From Asterias amurensis (lineage: Eukaryota; Echinodermata; Asteroidea; Forcipulatida; Asteriidae), in assembly GCF_032118995.1 (NCBI RefSeq), contig NC_092649.1, forward strand, positions 14,964,332-15,028,331: a DNA stretch of 64,000 nucleotides, in the 5' to 3' direction. The notes under the pieces are model-generated. The model did no database searches. It was not told the origin of the DNA and worked only from the letters and a program-made list of their open reading frames with translations. The position numbers and the translations under genes were made by a program. Positions 13,401 through 25,400 of the stretch are shown piece after piece. Within the stretch, counting starts at the first letter, position 1. Each line of letters begins with the position of its first letter.

Positions 13401-16400
13401 TATTCTCGCTAGGTGTATCTTCACACAATGCATAAATTAACCTGTGATAATTTGGACTCAATTGGTAGACAAAATTGCAAGAGAATAATGTGTTGCACAA
13501 ATTTGTGTGCTTTCAGTAGATGCCTTAAAGGCAGTGGACACTATTGGTAGTTGTCAAAGACTAGCCTTCATAGTTGGTGTATCTCAACATATACATAAAA
13601 TAACAAACCTGTGGAAATTTGAGCTCAATCGGTCATCGAACTTGCGAGATATGAATGAAAGAAAAAAACACCCTTGTCACACGAAGGTGTGTGCGTTAAG
13701 ATGGTTGATTTCGAGACCTCAAGTTCTAAATCTGAGGTCGCGAAATCAAATTCGTGGAAAATTACTTCTTTCTCGGAAACTATGGCACTTCAGAGGGTGC
13801 CGTTTCTCACAATGTTTTATACCATCAACCTCTCCCTATTACTTGTCACCAAGAAAGGTTTTATGCTAATAATTATTTTGAGTAATTACCAATAGTGTCC
13901 ACTGCCTTTAAAAAGGCTTCAGGCCTGAAGTCTTTAAGTATATTAGTTGAAAATAACTTCTTTCCCGAAAACTATGTTACTTCAGAGAGCGCTGTTTCTC
14001 ACAATGTGATACTGTCAACAGCTCTCCGAGTTTTTATGCTAATAATTAGTTTGAGTAATTACGAATAGTGTCCTTAGTGCCTTTACAAATTGAATTGCAC
14101 TAAAAAATAGATCTTTATATATTTTTTTCAAGATTCTGTGATTCTCTGGAATTATTCAGAGGATCAATGGCATGCATATATGTGTAATCACCTTAACTTC
14201 CATGGTGAGAGTAAAAGTATGCTTGGAGCACTCCTCTTCCACATATCTGACAAGTAGGCCTACGTCTGATGCAATTGTGTCCGCCTTGCAGTACTGACCG
14301 CTCCGGACACTTTTGCATATGCATCGTGTCCGGGGCTATGCAAAAACCATTCGGCGGACATGTACATGAGTGCAGTACATGTATATGCGCGCGTAGGCAC
14401 TGAACCTACGTATTTTTATGCAGCATGAATATTCACGTATTTTATGAGCAGCGAATACCCAATGGCCAAACATTTTCCATGTCATTAATGACATGCTCTT
14501 AGCTTGTAAAAAATGGCGAACGCATTCCGTATACCAAGGGCGTTTAATTTACTGTAAGGATGGTTTCACACGGGGGCGGACACAACTGCATATGCAAATG
14601 TGTCCGGACGGACACAATTGCATTTTGCAGCAGGGTCCGGTCGGACATTATTGCATATGCAAAACCGTCCGGCAGATATGCAATAATGTCCTCCGGATAG
14701 TATTGCATAGAGGACATAATTGCATGCGACACCCAACTAAATAACCATAAACTCATTTGGTTTGTGGTGATGCAATGGCACAAGTTCAGAGGGGAATAGT
14801 TAGTTTTATCTAGTGTGTGATATTGCCAGACTGGAGGTCGATCATCAATCAAGATCTCCCCTCAAGGTTTCAATTATAATATTTACAGATATCTCTCGGT
14901 TCTTATCAATTGGATGGAATACAATAATATATAATTCTTCCAAAAATAACTTCTGTTCAAATCAGCTCAAACAATTTGTTTTTATAACGGTTCGTCCTTG
15001 GCGAGTGAACAATATGGAGTTATTATGCAAATACATGTGGTGAGATGTTGACTGTTTCGTAATCTCACACACAAGTTATGAATCCTGTAAATGTTATAGA
15101 TTTTTTGGGCCCTCTCAAGCAATCAGCAGAAAGGATGCGTTTTAGGGTCAACTGATCTAACAGTTTGCCTATTTTGAGGAACAAAAATTATTGGTCAAGA
15201 GGCCCTAAAAACATTTACCTGGCTGCTTACCGGTCTGTTATACATCCTAAACACTCGAAACAATTCAAGCTGTGACATAATTACCTCTGGGTTTGGTCAA
15301 ATCGATGCATAATCCACGCAAAACGACAGTTTGTTGACCAGTTTCTGGGTCAGCCTGATCTGAAATGGGTCAGGCACATTGACCCAGAGCCCGGTTCAAA
15401 TCTGACCCGTTTTAGACCTGGTTTGACCAGGAATGGGTGTCAAAATAACCCAGAGTTTGTTCAAACTGACGCAAAATTCAAGCAAAAATATAAAAGTTTC
15501 AGTTTCTTGGTAAGCCTGATTTACAAATGAGTCAGGCTTATTGGGAACCAGAAACCGGGTCAAGTTTGACCCATTTTAGAGTGTATCTGCCATTTGTGGA
15601 GTCGACGTTTCATGCACGAAATGAGCAGCAAGCCGTAATGCTCTTCGACCTAGTTCTCTGACCTCAAAATGGCTCCTCCAAGATTTTGCAGATGAAGACG
15701 TGTTGTGAAATGGGTCAATTACATAGACATTTGTACTGTTAAAAACTTGATATTTTATAAAGTATTTAAAAAAAATATTAAAAAAAATGTTTAGTGTCCT
15801 GCCTTTTTTATCATTACATTTTTGTTTAATGGCCCCCGACACATTTTAAAGACAGGTTGCTGGTATTTAAAAAAGAAAATTAAAAAAAACATTTTAAATT
15901 GTTAAAATGTCTCCTTTTTGGGGGTTAAAATGTAAATAAATAAAAAGGAGGCAGCCTATAAAAAGGAAGTTGGCGGCAGGGACGGTAAACATGGTTAGTT
16001 TTTTTGCCTAAACAATTTTAGAAGGAAATTAAGGGACTTTCTCTAAAGCCCGGTTCATACTTCCTGCGAATGGGAATGCGATACGAATGTTGACGTCACA
16101 AATTCGCAACGAATAATTCGCAGCGGTTCAACTTTGTTCAACTCACTCAAGAATATCGCTTCGAAAGGAGGGTTGTGACGTCCCTTTTAGTCTGGTTCTA
16201 TTTTTTCTTGTTTCAGAACGAGTATTTTTACGGGTATAAGCAATCCCCACGTCGTGAGGATGATATAGCAGTAGTCAATGCAGGGATGAGGGTTGTGTTG
16301 ATACCAGGGACTGATGAAGTGGAGGATTGTACTGTGGCCTATGGAGGAATGGCTCCCACCACAGTCTTAGCAACAAAGACGATGGAGAACATCAAAGGGA

Positions 16401-19400
16401 AGTAAGTCAAGTTGATGGATTATGGACGAGAAAGTGTAAGTTCGTGGATTAAATGTACAAGCTGAATCTACACTTTAGTCACGAATCTACACTTTAGAGT
16501 CTATTTTCTACTTTAACTATTCCCTCCAATGATTATGTAGCAATGAATTGGATTGCCAAACATTAATAAAACTTATTAGTTTATCTAATTGTGTGTACTT
16601 TGTCTAACGAGGACGACAGTTGGTCACATTTTATAACTCTTTAATTTTTTTTTTTATAGATGAGATATAAATTAAGGCAAATTAACTTACAGAGATATTT
16701 TGTAATAATTCCTTGTGAAGAAATTGGAGCGATGGTTTGGTGGAGCACATTACTCCGTTTCTGGTTGAGGATCTACCCCTGCCACCAGGAGCTCCAGGGG
16801 GTATGGAGAGCTATCGTCAATCACTGGCTCTCGGTTTCTTCTTTAAATTCTACTTGGCCGTCTTGGAACAAATCAATCGCGATGCGGTAAGAAATGAAGG
16901 TTCTTATTAAACTTGGGGAGTCTTTAAAATTGCACTTTCAGCTCAAGACCTTAAAGCAATTGGACCCTTTCGGTACAGAAAAAAAAAAAAAAGTTCACAG
17001 ATTTACAAATTATTTACAGGGTTTACAAAAGGTGATGGTGAAAGACTTCTCTTGAAATATTAGCCCATGAAATGCTTTACTTTTTGAGAAAACGGTAAAA
17101 TAATCTCGTTAGCGAAAATTACAGATTTTGTTAAAACACATGTCATGACACGGCGAAATGCGCGGAAACAAGAGTGGGTTTTCCCGTTATTTTCTCCTGA
17201 CTCCGATGACCGATTGAGCCTAAATTTTCACAGGTTTGTTGTTTTATATATAAGTTGTGATACACGAAGTGTGGAACTTGGACAAGACTGTTTACCGAAA
17301 GTGTATAATGGCTTTAAAAGGTTCTACAATGTATTAAACATGTAGTGTTTAAGGCAATTGTAACCTTTGGTGTAGTTGTCAAAGACTAGTATTCTCACTT
17401 GATGTATCCCAACGTTACATGCTTGAAATAACAAACAATATGTTTAAATTTGGACTCAATTAATCATCAAAGTTACAAGAGAATATTGAAAGACAAAACT
17501 GATGCATAATAAAAGGTTTCAGCTAAAATCTTTTAACATTGTTTGAGTGAGAAATTACCTCTTTCTCATAAACTGTGTTACTTCAGAGAAAGCCGTTTCT
17601 CACAATGTTTTATACTTGTCAACAGCTCTCCATTGCTCTTTACAAAGTTAGTTTTTATGCTAACAATTAATTGGAGTATAAATCACCCAGTGCCTTTAAT
17701 TGACTTTGTTAAAAGTGATCCTGAATGACTAATTGTGAGGTGGTGCATGAACCATTAACATTCATTCCAACTTTCCTTGTTTGTTTTCTTTTATAAAGGT
17801 CAATATCATTGGTTCATCCATCCCAGAATCTTACAAATCAGCCAATCAGTCGTGGGATAAGAACTCTGCACAGGGTGTACAAATGTATCAGGTAATGTCA
17901 TTTGTAATAAACCTCACCTGGGTAAATTCTATATAATTTTGAGTTGAATTGCGATAGCGATTGATAAAGTTTGGGTACAATTTGTGTGAATACACCCAAA
18001 CCAAACAGTAACAGTAATATTGAAGTCTTATATAGCGCACGTATCTACCAAACAGGGTACTCAAGGCGCTGAGTATATACAGTACAATTTCAGAATGATA
18101 GGTTATTGCAGTGATGGATTCTGAGACCCAATTATGTAGCACCTTATAAGGGTTTACAAGGTGCTACGGCGCATACAGCAGCCACAGCCAGGAACACAGG
18201 GGCGAACCCCTTCTCTTTTCGATAAGTGCACTGGGTTTCTACATGCGTTACACAACACGTGGGACCAACGGCTTTACGTCCCATCTTAAGGACGAAGCAA
18301 TGGTAAAGTGTCTTGCTCAAGGACACAGTGTCACGGCTGGGAACACTCCTATCAGGTCCGCCACACCTCAAAAAGGCTTATGGCTTCTGACTGGCACCCC
18401 AGACTTAAAGCTGGATGAGCTCAGTTGATAGAGCACTGGTACGTTATTTTGGATGTTGCAGGTTCAAGTCTTGCTGTAATCAATTTGTATTTGTTCAGCC
18501 AAAAAGGATTTGGTAACTGTTAACCTTGTAGCAACTTGTAAGATGTTTCTGCCTATACCTTACCCCCCCCCCCAAAAAAAAAAAAAATGAAGAAATAGTT
18601 TGTCAACCTCAACCAACGTGACTAAAAGCACTAAGTTTATAATACAGATATACTCATTTCAAATGGATAAGTTTATAGCTTTCATCATTATAAGGGACCT
18701 TTTCTCTATGGTTTTATCCACATTAAAGTCCCCCACAGGAAGTGCAGTGAAGTAATATTATTCATATAAACGTATAAATTTATTAATAACATGTTAATTT
18801 ATTCCACTGATATCCACTTGGTTGTCCCACCCACAGGAAGTGCCGTCGGGTCAGCCAGATTCAGACGCCGTAGGGCGACCTTTGACCCATCTATCTGCAC
18901 TCAAGCAGACAACAGGAGAAGCAGTATATGTTGACGATATCCCTCACATGGATGGTAATGTTATTCATACAAGTGAATTTATTCATAATATGCTAATTTA
19001 TTCATACATTATCTAATGTTTATTTGGTTGACTTAAAGTGGTACAAATGGTTGATTTAACTCATAATTATTCAAAGTTCCTCTGTATCCTCCCTTGAATT
19101 CACTGGGAAAAAAGAAAGTGCAAACAAATAATTAAAAAATTTATAAGTTTCTTCTTTGACAGTTAAATTATTGTTATTATTTTTTTTCATTAACAGATGA
19201 GCTTTATCTAGGGTTGGTCATCAGTAAGAAGGCTCACGCTAACATAATGTAAGTCATTGTCTAATTTAATTAATAAAGATTTGGTTTGCAGTAACACTTT
19301 CTACTTGCCAGGTATAGTTTGCTTTGAGAGAACTGTCTTGCTTTATTCTAACACTGCGGAGTAGATTGTTCGGTAGTTCGGACAATCTACTCAGTGGTAG

Positions 19401-22400
19401 TAGAATAAAGCAAGAGAGTTCTCTTTGAACAAACTATACCTGGCAAGTAGATTCACACATGGTGTTTCCGCAAACCAAATATATATTGATACCTCACCAT
19501 GCAATGCCTCAAATCCTATATTTAATTAGTTGAATATGCTGGACCATCTATTTGGAATACTCTCCCACTGAACCTCAGACTAGTCGTCACTCTCTCCAGC
19601 TACAAAACTAACTTGAAAACACACTTGTTCAGTTCAAGCTTTAAGAAGTACTGTAATTAACTGATTTCTTTTCCCTTTGTGCCAGAAGTGTTTTTGGGCA
19701 GACATGGTGCACTAAAATTCCCATTAATATTCTTGTTAAATAATAAACCAAAAGGGAAATTGGTTGAATTTTAAATGATTTGGGGTTAAACAAAGAAAAA
19801 TTCGCTTGAGCGTGATTTGAGCCAATGACGTCCAGAACGTGCAGGCGCTGTACCGACTGAGCTAACCATATGTTGGCAGTCTCCCTATTTTGTCAAAATA
19901 ATATTGTTGTTGTTATTAAAACAACACCAAACAGAATTGTTTAAATGTTAATTTTACAGATCTGTTGATGCAACTAAAGCTTTGGCCGTTGAGGGAGTTC
20001 ATGCCTACGTAGACGTTAACGACGTACCAGGACGCAACAGGTTTGGGCCTTCATTGCTTTACGATGATGTCCTCTTTGCAGATGCAAAGGTATGGTCAAT
20101 ATTGTGATGTATGCTTTGAGACTGTAAAATTCCAGACCAATGGTAAACGTTGTGAAGTCCAACCACATAACTCTGTGGTGATTTGCTACAGAAGTTTTGT
20201 AGAACTATATCGAGTCACAAGAGTTTTGTACATATTGGTGCTTAAGAGGAAAATAGTGTTTTAAAAGAAACAATGGGGTAAACCCTCTGCCCCATATTGG
20301 GCAGAGCACAGGGTTTTTCTTTTTTAAGTAAGTCCTGTCTATTGACCCTTTGCACGCGAAATTGCCCACCAGTATGGCGCATTCAAGATTTTTCTGATGA
20401 TGACGTCAGATGAAATGGGTCAATTGGGTCCACAGTGCCCTGCGGAACAATCTTGTTGACATTGTTCCAACATTGGTACAGTTGTAACTATACAGCAGTA
20501 TGAGTTTACCTCGGAGCTACACTCTAACATAAAAGTCTTCGGTCAAAATATTTTTTTTCAGAGAATGGTTTTGCTAGTCATAAAAACGTTTGAGCCGAAC
20601 CGACCAGGATCCAATTTCATAGAGCTTCCTCAGCAGAAAAAAATTGCTTAACAAGTTTTTGCTTATCAAAAATGAGCTGGCTATACCAGTCAAAAACTGC
20701 CTTTCTAATGTTTTGGTTTCTAACCGTCATCTGTTATGCATATGTTGTTGTGCTTAGCTGCTTGTTGTGCTAAGCAGAATTGTTGTGCTGATAGGCAGGA
20801 TTTAGTCATAGGGTTTTGGACTGGGATACCAGATGTGGTCTCATTCGTTGATATATTTATTTATTTCCTTTTATTGTTTATCCTTACCTTATCTGTTATT
20901 TTTACTTGTTTATTTGTTATTCTTATTAGATATTTATATTTATTATTGCTTTGTGTACTTTATTATGTTAAATCTATATTAATTTTATTGTGTACCCCAG
21001 ATGTGGGGCAACAGATCTACGGATCATAGTATGTATTTGCTTTTGTTGTCCCTTGCCCATCTCGGGGTATATTGTCAAAGTATTATGTTTTGTACTGTTA
21101 TGCAAAATAAAATAATAATAATAATAATAATAATAATGAATAATAATGAATAATAATATCTTTTTTCTTCAACAATCTCTTGTGTCTTGTTTAATAGGTA
21201 ACGTGTGTTGGTATGGTGATTGGTGTAGTAGTTGCTGACAATCAAGCTATAGCACAAGCAGCCGCAAAGATCGTCGACGTGAAGTATGAAGAATTACCTG
21301 TTGTGGTAACCATAGAGGTACGTCCCTAAACCTAAAGACTAAGGTCAGACTTAAATGACAATCATCAATCATTATGTTGTGGTAATACTACATTTTTGCT
21401 CGTAATGATAAAAAAGGTCATAATGTAAGCAATTGTATAAACATTTGAACAAAATAATTCAAAATAAATAAAGAAAGGTTTTACCTAAAGAATGTATGTT
21501 TCTTTTTGCCAAATAAACACTTTGAAGACCACTCTAGTGGTTAACAAACCCCATTTACCAGGAGTTTCAAAATATGCAAAAGCAATTTCATAAACCCGTA
21601 CAATAAACTTGATATAAATTGAATTGTGTGCTAGCTGATGGATCGCAACTGCCAATGGCTTTTCCTCAATGTAAATTTTAAGGAAAGCTTCAGAGAGAAC
21701 CTTTCCTAATGTCTTTTGTTGGTTTGCTAGGGTTTGTTTGTTGAGGTGTTGGTTTGTTGTGGTGTTGGGGTCTTTGTGTTTGTTTCTTGATTTGGTTTCG
21801 TTTGTCAGAGTGTTTATTTGTTTGTTGTTTGTGCTGGAGTTGGGAAAAGGTCGGTTTGAAGTGTCAAATTATCGTTGTGAGTCTTTTAGTCTTACACCAA
21901 CATTCTGCCTCTTATGTAAACAATTACTACACTGTAATTCTTGTCCCAATCACCATCAATCAATTCAATTCAATAAATTCAATCAAATTTTATTTCCATT
22001 TTGGTGAAAAAGGGAGAATAATAAACAAATTAAGTACAATTTTGTTATTCAAAGCGGTCAATTACTGGTCAAGAAAAAATAATTAAAATGAAATGAAAAT
22101 AGTATGCAGAATTGGAAACGGAGCAAACCAATAATGGTTCATTTACAGAAGCTGATGGAAAAGCTTGTTTTGAAATGCCTGACAAAATCAACAGATGAAA
22201 TGACATCAAAAACAAAAGCCACAAACAAACAAACAAACAAACAAACAAACAAACAAACAAACAAACAAACAAACAAACAAACACAAAATTAACAATTAAA
22301 CTCAAATAGGACAAGAAAAAAAAAAAAAAAAAAAAAAAATGATCACATGATTGTTCTTGACAGGATGCCATTGAGAACAACTCATTTTTCCCAATCACCC

Positions 22401-25400
22401 GTGAGATTAAGACAGGGAATGTAGAAGACGGTCTCGAGGGCTCAGATGTTATTATCGACGGGGAGATTAAGATCGGAGCACAAGAGCATTTCTACTTGGA
22501 GACTTTCACCACGTTGGTTATACCGAAGGATGGGGATGAGGTTGAAATCATATCAGCAACACAGTCACTCACCAGAACACAGGTACGAGTACGAGGGTGT
22601 TTCTACCTTAACATCCCCTTTAAAAGTAGCTAGGGTCATGATTGGTTTCAGTATTTTCAATTCATTTCAATTCACATTATTAACACTATAACACATTTCC
22701 ACAAATTACGGACTTATATTGTAATGCATATACATAAGAGACATAGTATCTCCAACAATGACCACTATAACTTACTGGTAGGGCCTAAGGGCTTTGTCAT
22801 ATGAGGCAACTTTTACAGGCAACTTGGAGGCAACCAACTACAGTGCATGTTACAGGATCATCTTGGTAGCACCAAGTAAATTTTAAAAACATTGTCTTCA
22901 GTCCACAAAAAATAAATTTTGCCTGTGACATGGCCCTAAGGCTTACTTGGTGAGAAGCACTGCGGCTGTTGATTGTAAAAACTATTTTGAAATAGGATTC
23001 TTTTTGTAGTTTATTATATGGTTTGGATAACTTTTCACTCCAAAACATTTGAATCTGAGAAAAGATTTGTGCACAATCATTTCTCAGATTTCTGAGAATG
23101 TGTGTCTGTTCGCGAATGCTGCGGCAAGAGATGAGATTAAGAACTTTGATGCTCTTATGAAAATACTGTGACAATTTGCCATTTGCTCAGCAAATAACAG
23201 CTGTATTCAGCTGAAACTTTCACATGTGACTTTTATTGTATCTTTCTTTATTTGTTCCTATAGATCAGCATAACGTTGACAAAAAACAAACAATGACCCT
23301 CCAGAGTTCAAGCCAAAACTGTTTCCCCAACATATAAGCATATTCAACCGAAAACTTAAATTCAAGATCAGTGTCTATCTATTCTCACAATGAAATCTTA
23401 GACCCTAAACGTGTCTTTTATGTATGCTCTGAGCACATTGTGTAGGATGGGAAGTAGAATAAATAAACCTGACATACAACAACTTCAGTGTGTTTCAACC
23501 CCTCCCCCCCCCCCCCTGCTCCTCTCTCCCTCTGCACCCTTACAGAGCCTTGTAGCTGAAGCTTTGGGTATCCCGATTCACAAGGTGATGTGTCACGTGA
23601 AGAGACTCGGAGGAGGGTTTGGAGGCAAGGAATCTAGGACCTGTCTTCATGCTGGTGTATGTGCCGTTGCTGCCAATAAGTAACTACGTCTTTGATACTT
23701 CCTTTTGGCCACTTATAGTTTTTTTTAGCGTATTAGCTTCCAAAGTGCATATTGATTGTATCCAGGAAGGTTGAAATTTTTTGCCGGTTTTAACCCAAAC
23801 TTTTTCTCCTGACCCACAAAACAGATTAAAGGCACTGGCTACTGTTGGTAGTTACTTCAAATAATTGTAAGCATCAAATCTTAATTGGTAGTGAGCAACG
23901 GAGAGCTGTTTATGGTTAAAAACACGTTGTGAGAAACGGCTCCCTTTGAAGTACAGTAGTTTTTGAGAAAGAGGGAATTTCTCACTATAATACAAGACTT
24001 CTGCTGAATATGAAGCCTTTAATAATGCATATGAAATCACACAAAGAAGCAACGCAACAAGGGTGTTTTTTTCTTTCATTATTCTCTTGCAAATTTGATG
24101 TCTAATTGAATTCAAATTGCCGCAGATTTGTTATGTTATGCATATGCTAAGATACACCAAGCTAGAATACTGGTCTTTGACAATTACCAAAGGTGTCTAG
24201 TGCTTTTAACGTAAACTTTAGTTTTTGCATCTGACCGTGTTTTGTTTCTGTCCCCAGAGTTAATCGACCAGTGCGTTTAATGTTGGACCGTAATGAAGAT
24301 ATGCTGATCACAGGAACCAGACACCCTATCCTTGGCCGTTATAGAGCGGGAGTCTCAAAGAGTGGCCAGCTGAGGGCGCTTCACATCGATTTATATTCAA
24401 ATTGTGGTCACACGTATGACTGCTCAGCGGCTGTAAGTATTAGCTAATCAGTCGGTGTATGGGTAAAAACCAAAATTAATATTCTTTATCCCCGATGCAA
24501 ATTTAACATCTATTATATCGTTGCGGTACCCGCTGCCAAAACATAGGATTCGAACTGCCTCTAGCTGCCGGGCAACCTTGGTAGTCTAGTTGGTAAGACA
24601 CTGCTCTAGAATTGCAAGGGTCGTGGGTTCGAATCCCACCCGAGTAACATGCCTGTGATATTTTTTCACAGGACTCGGGAAAGTACTGAGTATACAGTGC
24701 TAACACACATCGGTGTATGGGTAAAAACCAAAATTAATATTCTTTATCCCCGATGCAAATTTAACATCTCTTATAGCTAATCAGTCATTTGCTTTTCAAC
24801 AGGGGGATTAGCCGGATGGACCTTTCCCTTTTTACAAATATTGACTCATTTTCTAGAGGCAGCCTTGGGTTGAGCTGGATTGGCACAAATTGTGCCTAAA
24901 AAAACATTAACACTCTGTACAAAATAACAATACCTTTCGATTTTGTGTGGGTGTTAACCATAATTTCAAGAGTGATTTTGGCCAATTTAATAGAATCTGT
25001 TACAAGTTAACCTTTGTAAATGATTTTGGGTTGAATAGAGAAAAATTGACTAGAGCTGGATTTGAACCAGATATTGACTAAATAGGGAGATCGCCAACAT
25101 AGGGCTAGATAGCTCAGTTGGTAGAGCGCCGGCACGTTAATCCGGAGGTCGTTGGTTCAAATCCCGCTCTAGTAAATTTGTCTTTGTTCAACCCAAAATC
25201 ATTTATAAAATGTACCCAGTCAGTTTCCCTTGTGGTTTATTATTTGATATAAGTTATACTTTGTTGTACTTTTTTTCTGTGAAAGCTGCCCATACTATTG
25301 CCATCAATGCTTTGCGGCTGTGATGGTTCAAAAGGATTGGTTTAAATCAATAGGGGTGACTGCCTCCGTATTGACTTTATTAGAAATAAATTGAAATATT

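Noticed and set aside
25103..25176. Functional tRNA gene
   Set aside because: The D arm pairs well, but the T stem and acceptor stem have mismatches, base 33 is not T, and the sequence is one arm of a palindromic repeat family.
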